From contig DLKL01000047.1 of assembly GCA_002476495.1 (NCBI GenBank), forward strand, positions 22,076-43,100: a stretch of 21,025 nt of DNA. Direction: 5' to 3'. The stretch comes from Lachnospiraceae bacterium UBA7589. GTDB lineage: Bacteria; Bacillota; Clostridia; Lachnospirales; Lachnospiraceae. A model generated the notes under the pieces. The model saw nothing but the letters and a program-made list of their open reading frames with translations. It ran no database searches and was not told the DNA's origin. The translations under genes and the position numbers were made by a program. Shown here piece by piece: positions 14,722 through 21,025 of the stretch (its first letter is position 1; every line of letters starts with the position of its first letter).

Positions 14722-15882
14722 ATGGCAGAAAAGAGAGATTATTATGAAGTGCTCGGCGTAACCAAGGGTGCGAGTGATGCAGAGATAAAAAAGGCATACC
14801 GTGTGGTTGCGAAAAAATATCATCCGGATACCAATCCGGGTAATGCTGAAGCAGAAGAAAAATTTAAAGAGGCGGCTGAAGCCTATGCTGTGCTCTCTGA
14901 TTCTGAGAAAAGAGCAAAGTATGATCAATATGGTCATGCTGCTTTTGAACAGGGCGGAGGTCCGGGAGGCTTTGGAGGCTTTGACTTTGCCGATATGGGC
15001 GATATATTTGGCGATATATTCGGCGATATGTTCGGAGGAGGAGCAAGACAAAGGCAATCCAATGGTCCTGTAAAGGGTGCCAATATTAAAACTACAGTAA
15101 GAGTTTCCTTTGAGGAAGCTGTTTTTGGAACTCAGGAAGAATTGGAATTACCTCTTAAGGATGAGTGCGATGTATGTAAAGGAACAGGCTCACAGCCCGG
15201 ACATCAGCCTGAAACATGTCCAAAGTGTGCAGGAAAAGGTCAGGTTGTATTTACACAGCAGTCCCTATTCGGTATGGCCAGGACAGTTCAGACTTGTCCC
15301 GACTGCGGCGGCTCAGGTAAGATAATAAAATACAAATGTAGTAACTGTGCAGGTACAGGCTTTGTTAAGAGTAAAAAGAAGATTCAGATTGCGGTTCCTG
15401 CAGGTATAGATAATGGTCAGAGTATACGTATCCGTGAAAAGGGTGAGCCCGGAATAAACGGTGGAGCAAGAGGAGATTTGCTTGTAACGGTATTGGTTGA
15501 CAGACACCCTGTATTCCAGAGACAGGAGTATGACCTCTATTCTTCAGAACCTATAAGTTTTACTCAGGCTGCGTTGGGTGGAAGGATTACAATTAATACA
15601 ATTGATGGTCCTTATGAGCTGGATATTAAACCGGGAACACAGACAGATACAAAAGTAAAATTAAAGGGCAAGGGTGTGCCTACATTGAGAAACAAGAATG
15701 TAAGAGGAGACCACTATGTCACTTTGGTAGTACAGGTACCTGATAAGCTTACAGAGGAACAGAAATCTATATTGAATCAGTATGCTAATACCACTACCGT
15801 TAATGCCCGCTCATCTACTGATTCAGCAGGTGGGTTCAGCTTTGGGGATCACAAGAAGAAAAAAGGATTTAAAAAACTATAA
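14722..15882 (+). CDS. dnaJ: Molecular chaperone DnaJ (Hsp40)
   Basis: DnaJ delivers substrates to DnaK and stimulates its ATPase. The 386-residue product is a full class I Hsp40: J domain (1-70, HPD at 34-36), Gly/Phe-rich region (about 75-110, with IFGDIFGDMFGG), a zinc domain with four CxxCxGxG repeats (CDVCKGTG, CPKCAGKG, CPDCGGSG, CSNCAGTG) and the C-terminal substrate-binding domains. I chose ATG 14722 because AAGGGTG (14708-14714) is then well spaced and the product starts MAEKRDYYEVLG; ATG 14716, two codons earlier, is almost on top of that site. It is separated from dnaK by about 100 bases that hold a strong hairpin, so it may be made at a lower level than DnaK. Confidence 0.96.
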   Translation: MAEKRDYYEVLGVTKGASDAEIKKAYRVVAKKYHPDTNPGNAEAEEKFKEAAEAYAVLSDSEKRAKYDQYGHAAFEQGGGPGGFGGFDFADMGDIFGDIFGDMFGGGARQRQSNGPVKGANIKTTVRVSFEEAVFGTQEELELPLKDECDVCKGTGSQPGHQPETCPKCAGKGQVVFTQQSLFGMARTVQTCPDCGGSGKIIKYKCSNCAGTGFVKSKKKIQIAVPAGIDNGQSIRIREKGEPGINGGARGDLLVTVLVDRHPVFQRQEYDLYSSEPISFTQAALGGRITINTIDGPYELDIKPGTQTDTKVKLKGKGVPTLRNKNVRGDHYVTLVVQVPDKLTEEQKSILNQYANTTTVNARSSTDSAGGFSFGDHKKKKGFKKL

Positions 15883-15895
15883 GGAATAGAATATT

Positions 15896-16864
15896 ATGAT
15901 GTGGACAAAACTAACAATCGATACAACTGTTGAGGCAGTCGATCTTTTAAGCTCATTTCTTGATGATATGGGAGTTGAAGGAATAATGATTGAGGATAAT
16001 GTTCCACTTACAGAACAAGATAAGAAGGCTATGTTTGTTGATATACCTCTTATAGAGGGAGAGGATGATGGTACTGCCAGAGTTTCCTGTTTTATAGACG
16101 ACAGCTTTGATCTTGATACTTTAAAGGCGGATATAGTTGCAGAACTTACCCGCCTTGAAGAGTTTATACCTGTAGGTACGAAGGACATTACTCTTTCTAA
16201 TACAGAGGATAAGGACTGGATTAATAACTGGAAACAATTTTTTAAACCTTTCCGCATATATGACAATATAGTAATCAAGCCTACATGGGAGAGATTAGAA
16301 GACAAAAAGGATGACGATATTGTGGTTGAAATTGATCCCGGAATTGCTTTTGGTACAGGCTCTCACGAAACTACAAAGCTATGTATAGGACAACTGAAAA
16401 AATATCTTAAGCCCGGTGATTCTGTGTTTGATGTGGGTTCGGGCAGTGGAATATTGTCTATAATCAGCACCATGCTTAATGCAGGCTTTGTACATGGCAT
16501 GGATATTGATCCGGTTGCGGTAGAGGCAAGCAAGGAAAACAGAAATGTAAACCATATCAGTGAAGAGAGTCTGGTATTTACCTGTGGAAATCTTCTCGAA
16601 AAGGATTCATGTGCCGCAGAAGAAAGCATTAGAATAAATAAGGGTAAGAAATATGATATAGTAGTGGCTAATATTCTTGCAGATGTAATAATTCCCCTTT
16701 CAGAAGCAGTAAAGCCTCTTATCAGGGAAAATGGTTACTTTATTACATCGGGTATAATTGATATGAAGGAGCAGGATGTCAGGGATGCCCTGATGAAAAA
16801 CGGATATACAATCATTGATACGGTTTATATGAAGGACTGGGTTTCTATTATTGCCAGACCGTAA
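15896..16864 (+). CDS. prmA: Ribosomal protein L11 methyltransferase PrmA
   Basis: PrmA uses S-adenosylmethionine to trimethylate ribosomal protein L11. The 322-residue protein has the N-terminal L11-recognition domain (starting WTKLTIDTTVEAVDLLSSFL, with the conserved DWINNWKQFFKPFRI stretch), then a class I methyltransferase domain: GIAFGTGSHETT, the SAM motif DVGSGSGILSI (from Asp179) and ANILADVI (Asn259). The common motif is DVGTGSG; serine here is a mild change. AAGGAA (15881-15886) overlaps the dnaJ stop and is 9 bases from ATG 15896; ATG 15899 immediately after is the alternative. Its position directly after dnaJ repeats the B. subtilis order. Confidence 0.96.
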   Translation: MMWTKLTIDTTVEAVDLLSSFLDDMGVEGIMIEDNVPLTEQDKKAMFVDIPLIEGEDDGTARVSCFIDDSFDLDTLKADIVAELTRLEEFIPVGTKDITLSNTEDKDWINNWKQFFKPFRIYDNIVIKPTWERLEDKKDDDIVVEIDPGIAFGTGSHETTKLCIGQLKKYLKPGDSVFDVGSGSGILSIISTMLNAGFVHGMDIDPVAVEASKENRNVNHISEESLVFTCGNLLEKDSCAAEESIRINKGKKYDIVVANILADVIIPLSEAVKPLIRENGYFITSGIIDMKEQDVRDALMKNGYTIIDTVYMKDWVSIIARP

Positions 16865-16882
16865 ACAAAATATACAGAATGC

Positions 16883-16912
16883 TTTACTATATAGACCGGG
16901 GTGTGGTAAAAT
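16883..16912 (+). promoter_or_regulatory. Candidate sigma-A promoter before rsmE
   Basis: TTTACT (16883-16888) and TAAAAT (16907-16912) are separated by 18 bases, and the -10 is extended by TGG (16904-16906). The predicted start near 16919 leaves about 40 bases before the rsmE ATG. It would release rsmE and the sulphur-transfer genes from heat-shock control. The match is fair, not strong. Confidence 0.45.
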
Positions 16913-16958
16913 GTCCTGGAAAAAGTATTTTGTGTACTAAACTGAGGAATTGAAAGAT

Positions 16959-17696
16959 ATGCATCGTTTTTATGTAGAAAATTGCAACAACTTACAGCAA
17001 AATATTATAATATCCGGACAGGATGTTAACCATATAAGAAATGTGCTCCGCCTTAAATGTGGGGAGCACATTTTAGTTAGTGATGGCAATGGAAAGGATT
17101 ATCAGTGTTTAATAACAGATATCCAAAGCGACATGGTTGAAGCCAGAATTGAGGATATATCTAAAAACTGTGCTGAATTGTCTGTTGATATCGTACTATT
17201 TCAGGGAATGCCAAAGCAGGATAAGATGGAATTTATTATACAAAAGGCTGTGGAGCTTGGAGTAAAGGAGATTGTTCCGGTTATGACAAAACGCTCAGTG
17301 GTAAAGCTGGATGATAAGAAAGCTGAAAAAAAGCTGGAGCGTTATAATGCTATTGCAAAATCCGCGGCCGAACAGTCAGGAAGGGGTATAATCCCTGAGG
17401 TTAAAGAATTTATGTCCTTCAGAGAAGCTATAAATTACGCAGAAAAGCTTCAGATGAACATTATTCCTTATGAGGAAGCAGAAGGAATAAAATATTCAAG
17501 GAAGGTTATTAAAGATATTAAGGGACATAAGAGTCTTGGAATATTTATTGGACCGGAGGGGGGATTTGCCCTGGATGAGGTGGACATGGCGACAGGTATA
17601 GGTGCAAAGTGTATAACCCTGGGCAATCGGATATTAAGGACAGAAACGGCCGGTCTGGCTGTGCTTTCCATTATTATGTTTGAACTGGATGACTGA
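16959..17696 (+). CDS. rsmE: 16S rRNA (uracil1498-N3)-methyltransferase RsmE
   Basis: RsmE methylates N3 of U1498 in helix 44 of 16S rRNA. The 245-residue protein begins MHRFYVE, typical of the family, with an N-terminal PUA-like domain (about 1-70, including HIRNVLRLKCGEHILVSDG) and a SPOUT domain with a C-terminal knot: QGMPKQDKMEFIIQKAVELGV, IGPEGGF (GPEGGF at 198-203) and LGNRILRTETA. The start is ATG 16959, with GAGGAA (16944-16949) 9 bases upstream; an in-frame TTG at 16950 is too close to that site. In B. subtilis it also follows prmA. Here a 94-base gap with a possible promoter separates them. Confidence 0.95.
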   Translation: MHRFYVENCNNLQQNIIISGQDVNHIRNVLRLKCGEHILVSDGNGKDYQCLITDIQSDMVEARIEDISKNCAELSVDIVLFQGMPKQDKMEFIIQKAVELGVKEIVPVMTKRSVVKLDDKKAEKKLERYNAIAKSAAEQSGRGIIPEVKEFMSFREAINYAEKLQMNIIPYEEAEGIKYSRKVIKDIKGHKSLGIFIGPEGGFALDEVDMATGIGAKCITLGNRILRTETAGLAVLSIIMFELDD

Positions 17697-17728
17697 TTTA
17701 TGACAGATAATATAGTTGAGGAGCGGAT

Positions 17729-18871
17729 ATGGAAGTTTATTTTGATAATGCAGCAACCACGGCAGTTTATCCAAAAGTGAGAGAACTGATGGTAAAATTA
17801 ATGGAAGATGATTATGGCAATCCTTCATCTTTGCATATGAAGGGGGTTGTGGCTGAACGATACATTAAGGAAGCATTGAAGGTTATTTCAAATCAATTGA
17901 AATGCCGGGACAAAGAGATTATTTTTACTTCAGGAGGAACCGAATCAAATAATCTTGCAATTATAGGAAGTGCGCTGGCAAGAAGAAGAGCAGGAAAGCA
18001 TATTATTACAAGCTGTATTGAGCACGCATCAGTATATTCTCCTATGGAATTTCTTGAAAAAGAAGGCTTTGAAGTAACCCGGATCGGAGTTGACCGGGAT
18101 GGAATAATAAATTTGAATGAGCTTAAGAATGCACTCAGGGATGACACAATTCTGGTTTCCGTCATGTATGTCAATAATGAAATAGGCTCAATACAGCCAA
18201 TTGAAAAAATCTCCGAAATTGTGAAGAACTATAATCCGGGTATATATTTTCATGTTGACGGAGTTCAGGCCTTCGGAAAACTGTCATTTTCTCCTAAAAA
18301 TCTGGGAGTTGATATGTTGAGCGTGAGCGGACATAAGATACACGGACCTAAAGGCTCCGGTTTTTTATATGTTAAGGATAAAACTCTGTTAAGACCGATA
18401 ATATATGGTGGTGGACAACAAAGAGGAATGCGCTCAGGTACTGAGAATGTGCCCGGAATTGCAGGCCTTGGTCTTGCAACAGAACTTATGTACAATGATC
18501 ATGAAAAAAAAATGAAATATATTGCCGGACTTAGGGATTCATTTATACAGGGAGTGACATCCTTTGAGAATGTGTTTGATAATTCTAAAGGAGCACCCCA
18601 TATAGCCAGCATAAGCTTTGAAGGAATAAGAAGCGAGGTAATGCTTCATGCTTTGGAGGAAAAAGGTATATACACCTCATCAGGCTCAGCCTGTTCTTCA
18701 AACAAGCCCCATGTAAGCAATGTGCTTAAGGCAATAGGACTTGACAATAAAAGACTTGAATCTACACTGAGATTCAGCTTTTGTGAGAGTAATACTATGG
18801 AAGAGGTTAATTATGCCATACAAACAATAAAAGATATTCTCCCTGTATACAGAAGATATATCAGAAAATAG
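17729..18871 (+). CDS. Cysteine desulfurase (NifS/IscS family), likely ThiI partner
   Basis: This PLP enzyme takes sulphur from cysteine, forming an enzyme-bound persulfide and alanine. The 380-residue product starts at the fold-type I motif YFDNAATT; it carries FTSGGTESNN, the PLP lysine in SGHKIHGPKGSG (Lys203), GGGQQRGMRSGTEN and the catalytic cysteine in SSGSACSSNKPHVSNVL (Cys322) on a long mobile loop, as in IscS/NifS enzymes. GAGGAG lies just before ATG 17729. No iscU, sufU or iscR is nearby; thiI follows 52 bases later. That pairing matches the dedicated desulfurase (NifZ in B. subtilis) that supplies ThiI for 4-thiouridine in tRNA, rather than general Fe-S assembly. The role is inferred from context. 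Confidence 0.92.
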   Translation: MEVYFDNAATTAVYPKVRELMVKLMEDDYGNPSSLHMKGVVAERYIKEALKVISNQLKCRDKEIIFTSGGTESNNLAIIGSALARRRAGKHIITSCIEHASVYSPMEFLEKEGFEVTRIGVDRDGIINLNELKNALRDDTILVSVMYVNNEIGSIQPIEKISEIVKNYNPGIYFHVDGVQAFGKLSFSPKNLGVDMLSVSGHKIHGPKGSGFLYVKDKTLLRPIIYGGGQQRGMRSGTENVPGIAGLGLATELMYNDHEKKMKYIAGLRDSFIQGVTSFENVFDNSKGAPHIASISFEGIRSEVMLHALEEKGIYTSSGSACSSNKPHVSNVLKAIGLDNKRLESTLRFSFCESNTMEEVNYAIQTIKDILPVYRRYIRK

Positions 18872-18923
18872 AATGTGAAGCAGGGTATATATTCCCGAAT
18901 GAGTAAGAAAATGGAGACAGCTT

Positions 18924-20105
18924 ATGAAATACAAAATGTTTTTAATAAAGTATGCTGAGATTGGAACAAAAGGAAAAAACAGGTATGTTTTTGAAGAAAT
19001 AATGTGTAAAAGGATGCGAGCAAGGCTTAAACCTCTGGGAAACTTTGAGGTGAGAAGAGAATATGGACGGATTTTTGTTGAGGCATTTTCACAATATGAT
19101 TATGACCGGGTTATGGAGGTTCTTATGACCATATTCGGCATAGTCGGTATATGTCCTGTTAAGGTAGTTGAAAATACAGATTTCGGAGAAATAGAAAAAT
19201 CTGTTGTGGAATATATTGATAGGGAATATGCACAGAAAAATTTTACCTTTAAGGTTAATGCAAGGAGAACAGACAAAAGCTATCCTATGTCATCCATGGA
19301 ACAAAATTGCAAGCTGGGTGCTGCTTTGCTTGAGGCATTTCCGGATATGACTGTAGATGTGCATCATCCGGAGGTGATGGTAAATGTTGAGATAAGAAAT
19401 GTTGCATATATTTATTCTAAGGTTATTCCGGGACCGGGTGGACTGCCTGTGGGAACAAACGGAAAGGGCATGGCTCTGTTATCCGGAGGCATTGACAGTC
19501 CGGTTGCCGCCTACATGATAGCCAAGCGTGGTGTAGAAATCGAGGCTGTATATTTTCACGCACCGCCGTACACCAGTGAGAGGGCTAAACAAAAGGTAAT
19601 TGATTTAGCCGGTCTTGTGGCAAAATATGCTGGTGTAATCAAATTACACATAGTAAGCTTTACAGATGTTCAGCTTGCAATTTATGACAACTGCCCTCAT
19701 GATGAGCTTACAATAATTATGAAAAGGGTTATGTACAAAATGGCCCAGGAGCTGGCATTGAAGGACGAATGCCAGTGCATTATAACCGGCGAAAGTATAG
19801 GACAGGTTTCAAGTCAGACCACACAGAGCCTTTTGGTTATTGATAAGGCAGCAGATATGCTGCCGGTATTCAGACCATGTATAGGTATGGATAAGCAGGA
19901 AATAATTGATATATCGGAAAAAATAGGTACCTACGAAACATCCATATTGCCTTATGAGGATTGTTGTACAACCTTTGTTGCAAAGCATCCTGTTACAAGA
20001 CCTAAGCTTGACACAATTCTTCAATCGGAAAAGGCACTTAAGGGCAAAATTGAGGAATTATACAGGAAAGCAATTGAAACGGTAGAAATTGTATATTGCA
20101 GATAG
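18924..20105 (+). CDS. thiI: tRNA 4-thiouridine synthase ThiI
   Basis: ThiI adenylates U8 of tRNA and transfers sulphur to make 4-thiouridine; in some bacteria it also serves thiamine synthesis. The 393-residue protein has an N-terminal ferredoxin-like region and THUMP domain (about 60-165), the P-loop-like motif SGGIDS (187-192) and a conserved cysteine segment (EDCCTTFVAKHP). It lacks the C-terminal rhodanese domain of the roughly 480-residue E. coli protein, as in B. subtilis, where a dedicated desulfurase supplies sulphur directly. The upstream desulfurase gene fits this. ATG 18924 is preceded by GGAGA. No thiamine genes are nearby, so tRNA modification is the likelier role. Confidence 0.96.
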   Translation: MKYKMFLIKYAEIGTKGKNRYVFEEIMCKRMRARLKPLGNFEVRREYGRIFVEAFSQYDYDRVMEVLMTIFGIVGICPVKVVENTDFGEIEKSVVEYIDREYAQKNFTFKVNARRTDKSYPMSSMEQNCKLGAALLEAFPDMTVDVHHPEVMVNVEIRNVAYIYSKVIPGPGGLPVGTNGKGMALLSGGIDSPVAAYMIAKRGVEIEAVYFHAPPYTSERAKQKVIDLAGLVAKYAGVIKLHIVSFTDVQLAIYDNCPHDELTIIMKRVMYKMAQELALKDECQCIITGESIGQVSSQTTQSLLVIDKAADMLPVFRPCIGMDKQEIIDISEKIGTYETSILPYEDCCTTFVAKHPVTRPKLDTILQSEKALKGKIEELYRKAIETVEIVYCR

Positions 20106-20124
20106 AAAAGAAGGCATAAAAACA

Positions 20125-21003
20125 GTGATAGATAGTTGTGAGAATGATTACAAAAAGGGTATTGTCTGTATCATAGTCTCTGCGTTTTGCTTTTCTCTTA
20201 TGAGTCTGTTTATCAGACTTTCAGGGGATTTGCCAACTTTGCAGAAATGCTTTTTCAGAAATGTTGTGGCTATGTTTATTGCCATGTTTTCAATAAAAAA
20301 AAGTGGTGAAGGATTTTCGATTGGAAAGGGAAATCTGCCGTTTTTATTTATGAGAGCGTTAGGTGGAACAGTAGGACTTTTATGCAATTTTTATGCTACA
20401 GATAATATGGCAATTTCGGATGCTTCCATGTTAAATAAGCTTTCTCCGTTTTTTGCTATAATTTTTTCCTGTATTATTTTAAAGGAGAAGGCTAATGCTT
20501 TTGAGTGGATATCTGTTGTTGTTGCATTTATAGGAGCAATGTTTATTGTTAAGCCCGCCTTTAGCATGGATATCATACCTGCAGTTGCAGGTGTTTTAGG
20601 AGGCTGTGGAGCAGGCTTTGCTTATACCTTTGTCAGAAAGCTTGGCAAAAGAGGTGAGAGGAATATGATTATTGTATTATTCTTTTCAACCTTTTCAACA
20701 CTGGTTACATTGCCATATATTCTGCTTGACTATACGCCTATGTCAGGAAAACAACTGCTTTGCCTTATATTGTGCGGAACAGCAGCTGCCGGCGGACAGA
20801 TATTTATTACCAGGGCATATTCCTATGCACCGGCAAAGGAAATATCTGTATATGATTTTTCCATTGTGATCTTTACAGCTGTTTTTGGATATATGTTTTT
20901 GAATCAATCCCCGGATTTGCTGAGCTTTGCAGGGTATGTAATTATTATAGGAACAGCAGTATTGAAATGGTATGTATCTAACAGAAAAAGTAGAAAAGAA
21001 TAG
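20125..21003 (+). CDS. EamA-family (DMT superfamily) permease
   Basis: This 292-residue integral membrane protein has two homologous EamA halves of about five helices each, ten predicted helices in all. Hydrophobic segments include IVCIIVSAFCFSLMSLFIRL, a segment with ALGGTVGLLCNFYA, FFAIIFSCIILKEK, WISVVVAFIGAMFIV, AGVLGGCGAGFAYTF, IIVLFFSTFSTLVTLPYILL and FSIVIFTAVFGYMFL. The short loop EKANAFEW after the fourth helix is typical. Such proteins export or import metabolites such as amino acids or nucleotides; the substrate cannot be told. I chose GTG 20125 because AAGAAGG (20108-20114) lies 10 bases upstream; a TTG at 20089 in the same frame would overlap the end of thiI. It follows thiI by 19 bases and is probably co-transcribed; a functional link is not evident. 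Confidence 0.85.
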   Translation: MIDSCENDYKKGIVCIIVSAFCFSLMSLFIRLSGDLPTLQKCFFRNVVAMFIAMFSIKKSGEGFSIGKGNLPFLFMRALGGTVGLLCNFYATDNMAISDASMLNKLSPFFAIIFSCIILKEKANAFEWISVVVAFIGAMFIVKPAFSMDIIPAVAGVLGGCGAGFAYTFVRKLGKRGERNMIIVLFFSTFSTLVTLPYILLDYTPMSGKQLLCLILCGTAAAGGQIFITRAYSYAPAKEISVYDFSIVIFTAVFGYMFLNQSPDLLSFAGYVIIIGTAVLKWYVSNRKSRKE

Positions 21004-21013
21004 GTTTATTATC

Positions 21014-21019
21014 AGGAGA
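21014..21019 (+). promoter_or_regulatory. Ribosome binding site of a gene beyond the window
   Basis: AGGAGA occurs 10 bases after the permease stop, six bases before the window ends. Its position suggests that another gene on the same strand starts immediately outside, as in the tightly spaced neighbours. No start codon is visible. Confidence 0.45.
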
Positions 21020-21025
21020 AATAAG

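Noticed and set aside
14581..15057. 158-codon open frame on the - strand over the dnaK end and dnaJ start
   Set aside because: It is the complement of the well-defined J domain and Gly/Phe region, with no family likeness; a frame shadow.
1..21025. Mobile elements, CRISPR arrays, tRNA or rRNA genes
   Set aside because: No transposase or integrase motif, no regularly spaced repeats and no tRNA-like cloverleaf or rRNA sequence was seen; the gaps are too small and all are accounted for.

Overview
The window is about 21 kb of low-GC, gene-dense DNA with every gene on the + strand. It most likely comes from an endospore-forming clostridium, probably Lachnospiraceae. The grounds are the AT-rich coding style with strong AGGAGG-type ribosome sites, the sporulation genes gpr and spoIIP, a CIRCE/HrcA heat-shock operon, a ThiI without a rhodanese domain paired with a cysteine desulfurase, and the recognisable sequence style of the proteins. 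The family assignment is inference, because no rRNA or other marker is present.

Region 1 (1-1221) is the end of a fatty-acid synthesis operon: the C-terminal part of fabF and complete fabZ, closed by a weak candidate terminator. Region 2 (1207-5747) is a five-gene unit that starts at a near-consensus sigma-A promoter (TTGACT-N17-TATAAT) and ends at an intrinsic terminator. It encodes a transmembrane Ser/Thr kinase with a large extracytoplasmic domain, a PP2C phosphatase, a HAD hydrolase, a 67-residue five-cysteine protein and a P-loop kinase of shikimate-kinase fold that lacks two substrate-site residues. This is the least conventional part of the window.

Region 3 (5748-17696) follows, as I recall it, the gene order of Bacillus subtilis: gpr, spoIIP, lepA, hemW, hrcA, grpE, dnaK, dnaJ, prmA, rsmE. 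Several internal signals divide it: a possible forespore promoter that overlaps the upstream terminator at gpr, a promoter before lepA, an extended -10 promoter with a perfect CIRCE operator before hrcA, a 14-bp hairpin between dnaK and dnaJ, and a candidate promoter before rsmE. Region 4 (17729-21003) holds a cysteine desulfurase, thiI and an EamA-type permease, and the window ends on a ribosome site for a gene outside it.

The genes combine general housekeeping (lipid synthesis, translation fidelity, haem chaperoning, proteostasis, ribosome and tRNA modification) with spore formation and germination and a phospho-signalling module. No rRNA, tRNA, mobile element, CRISPR array or integration scar was seen. 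The longest gap between genes is 10918-11054 (137 bp), which holds the hrcA promoter and CIRCE, so there is no unexplained stretch above 300 bases. No frameshifted or broken gene was found; only fabF is incomplete, cut by the window edge.
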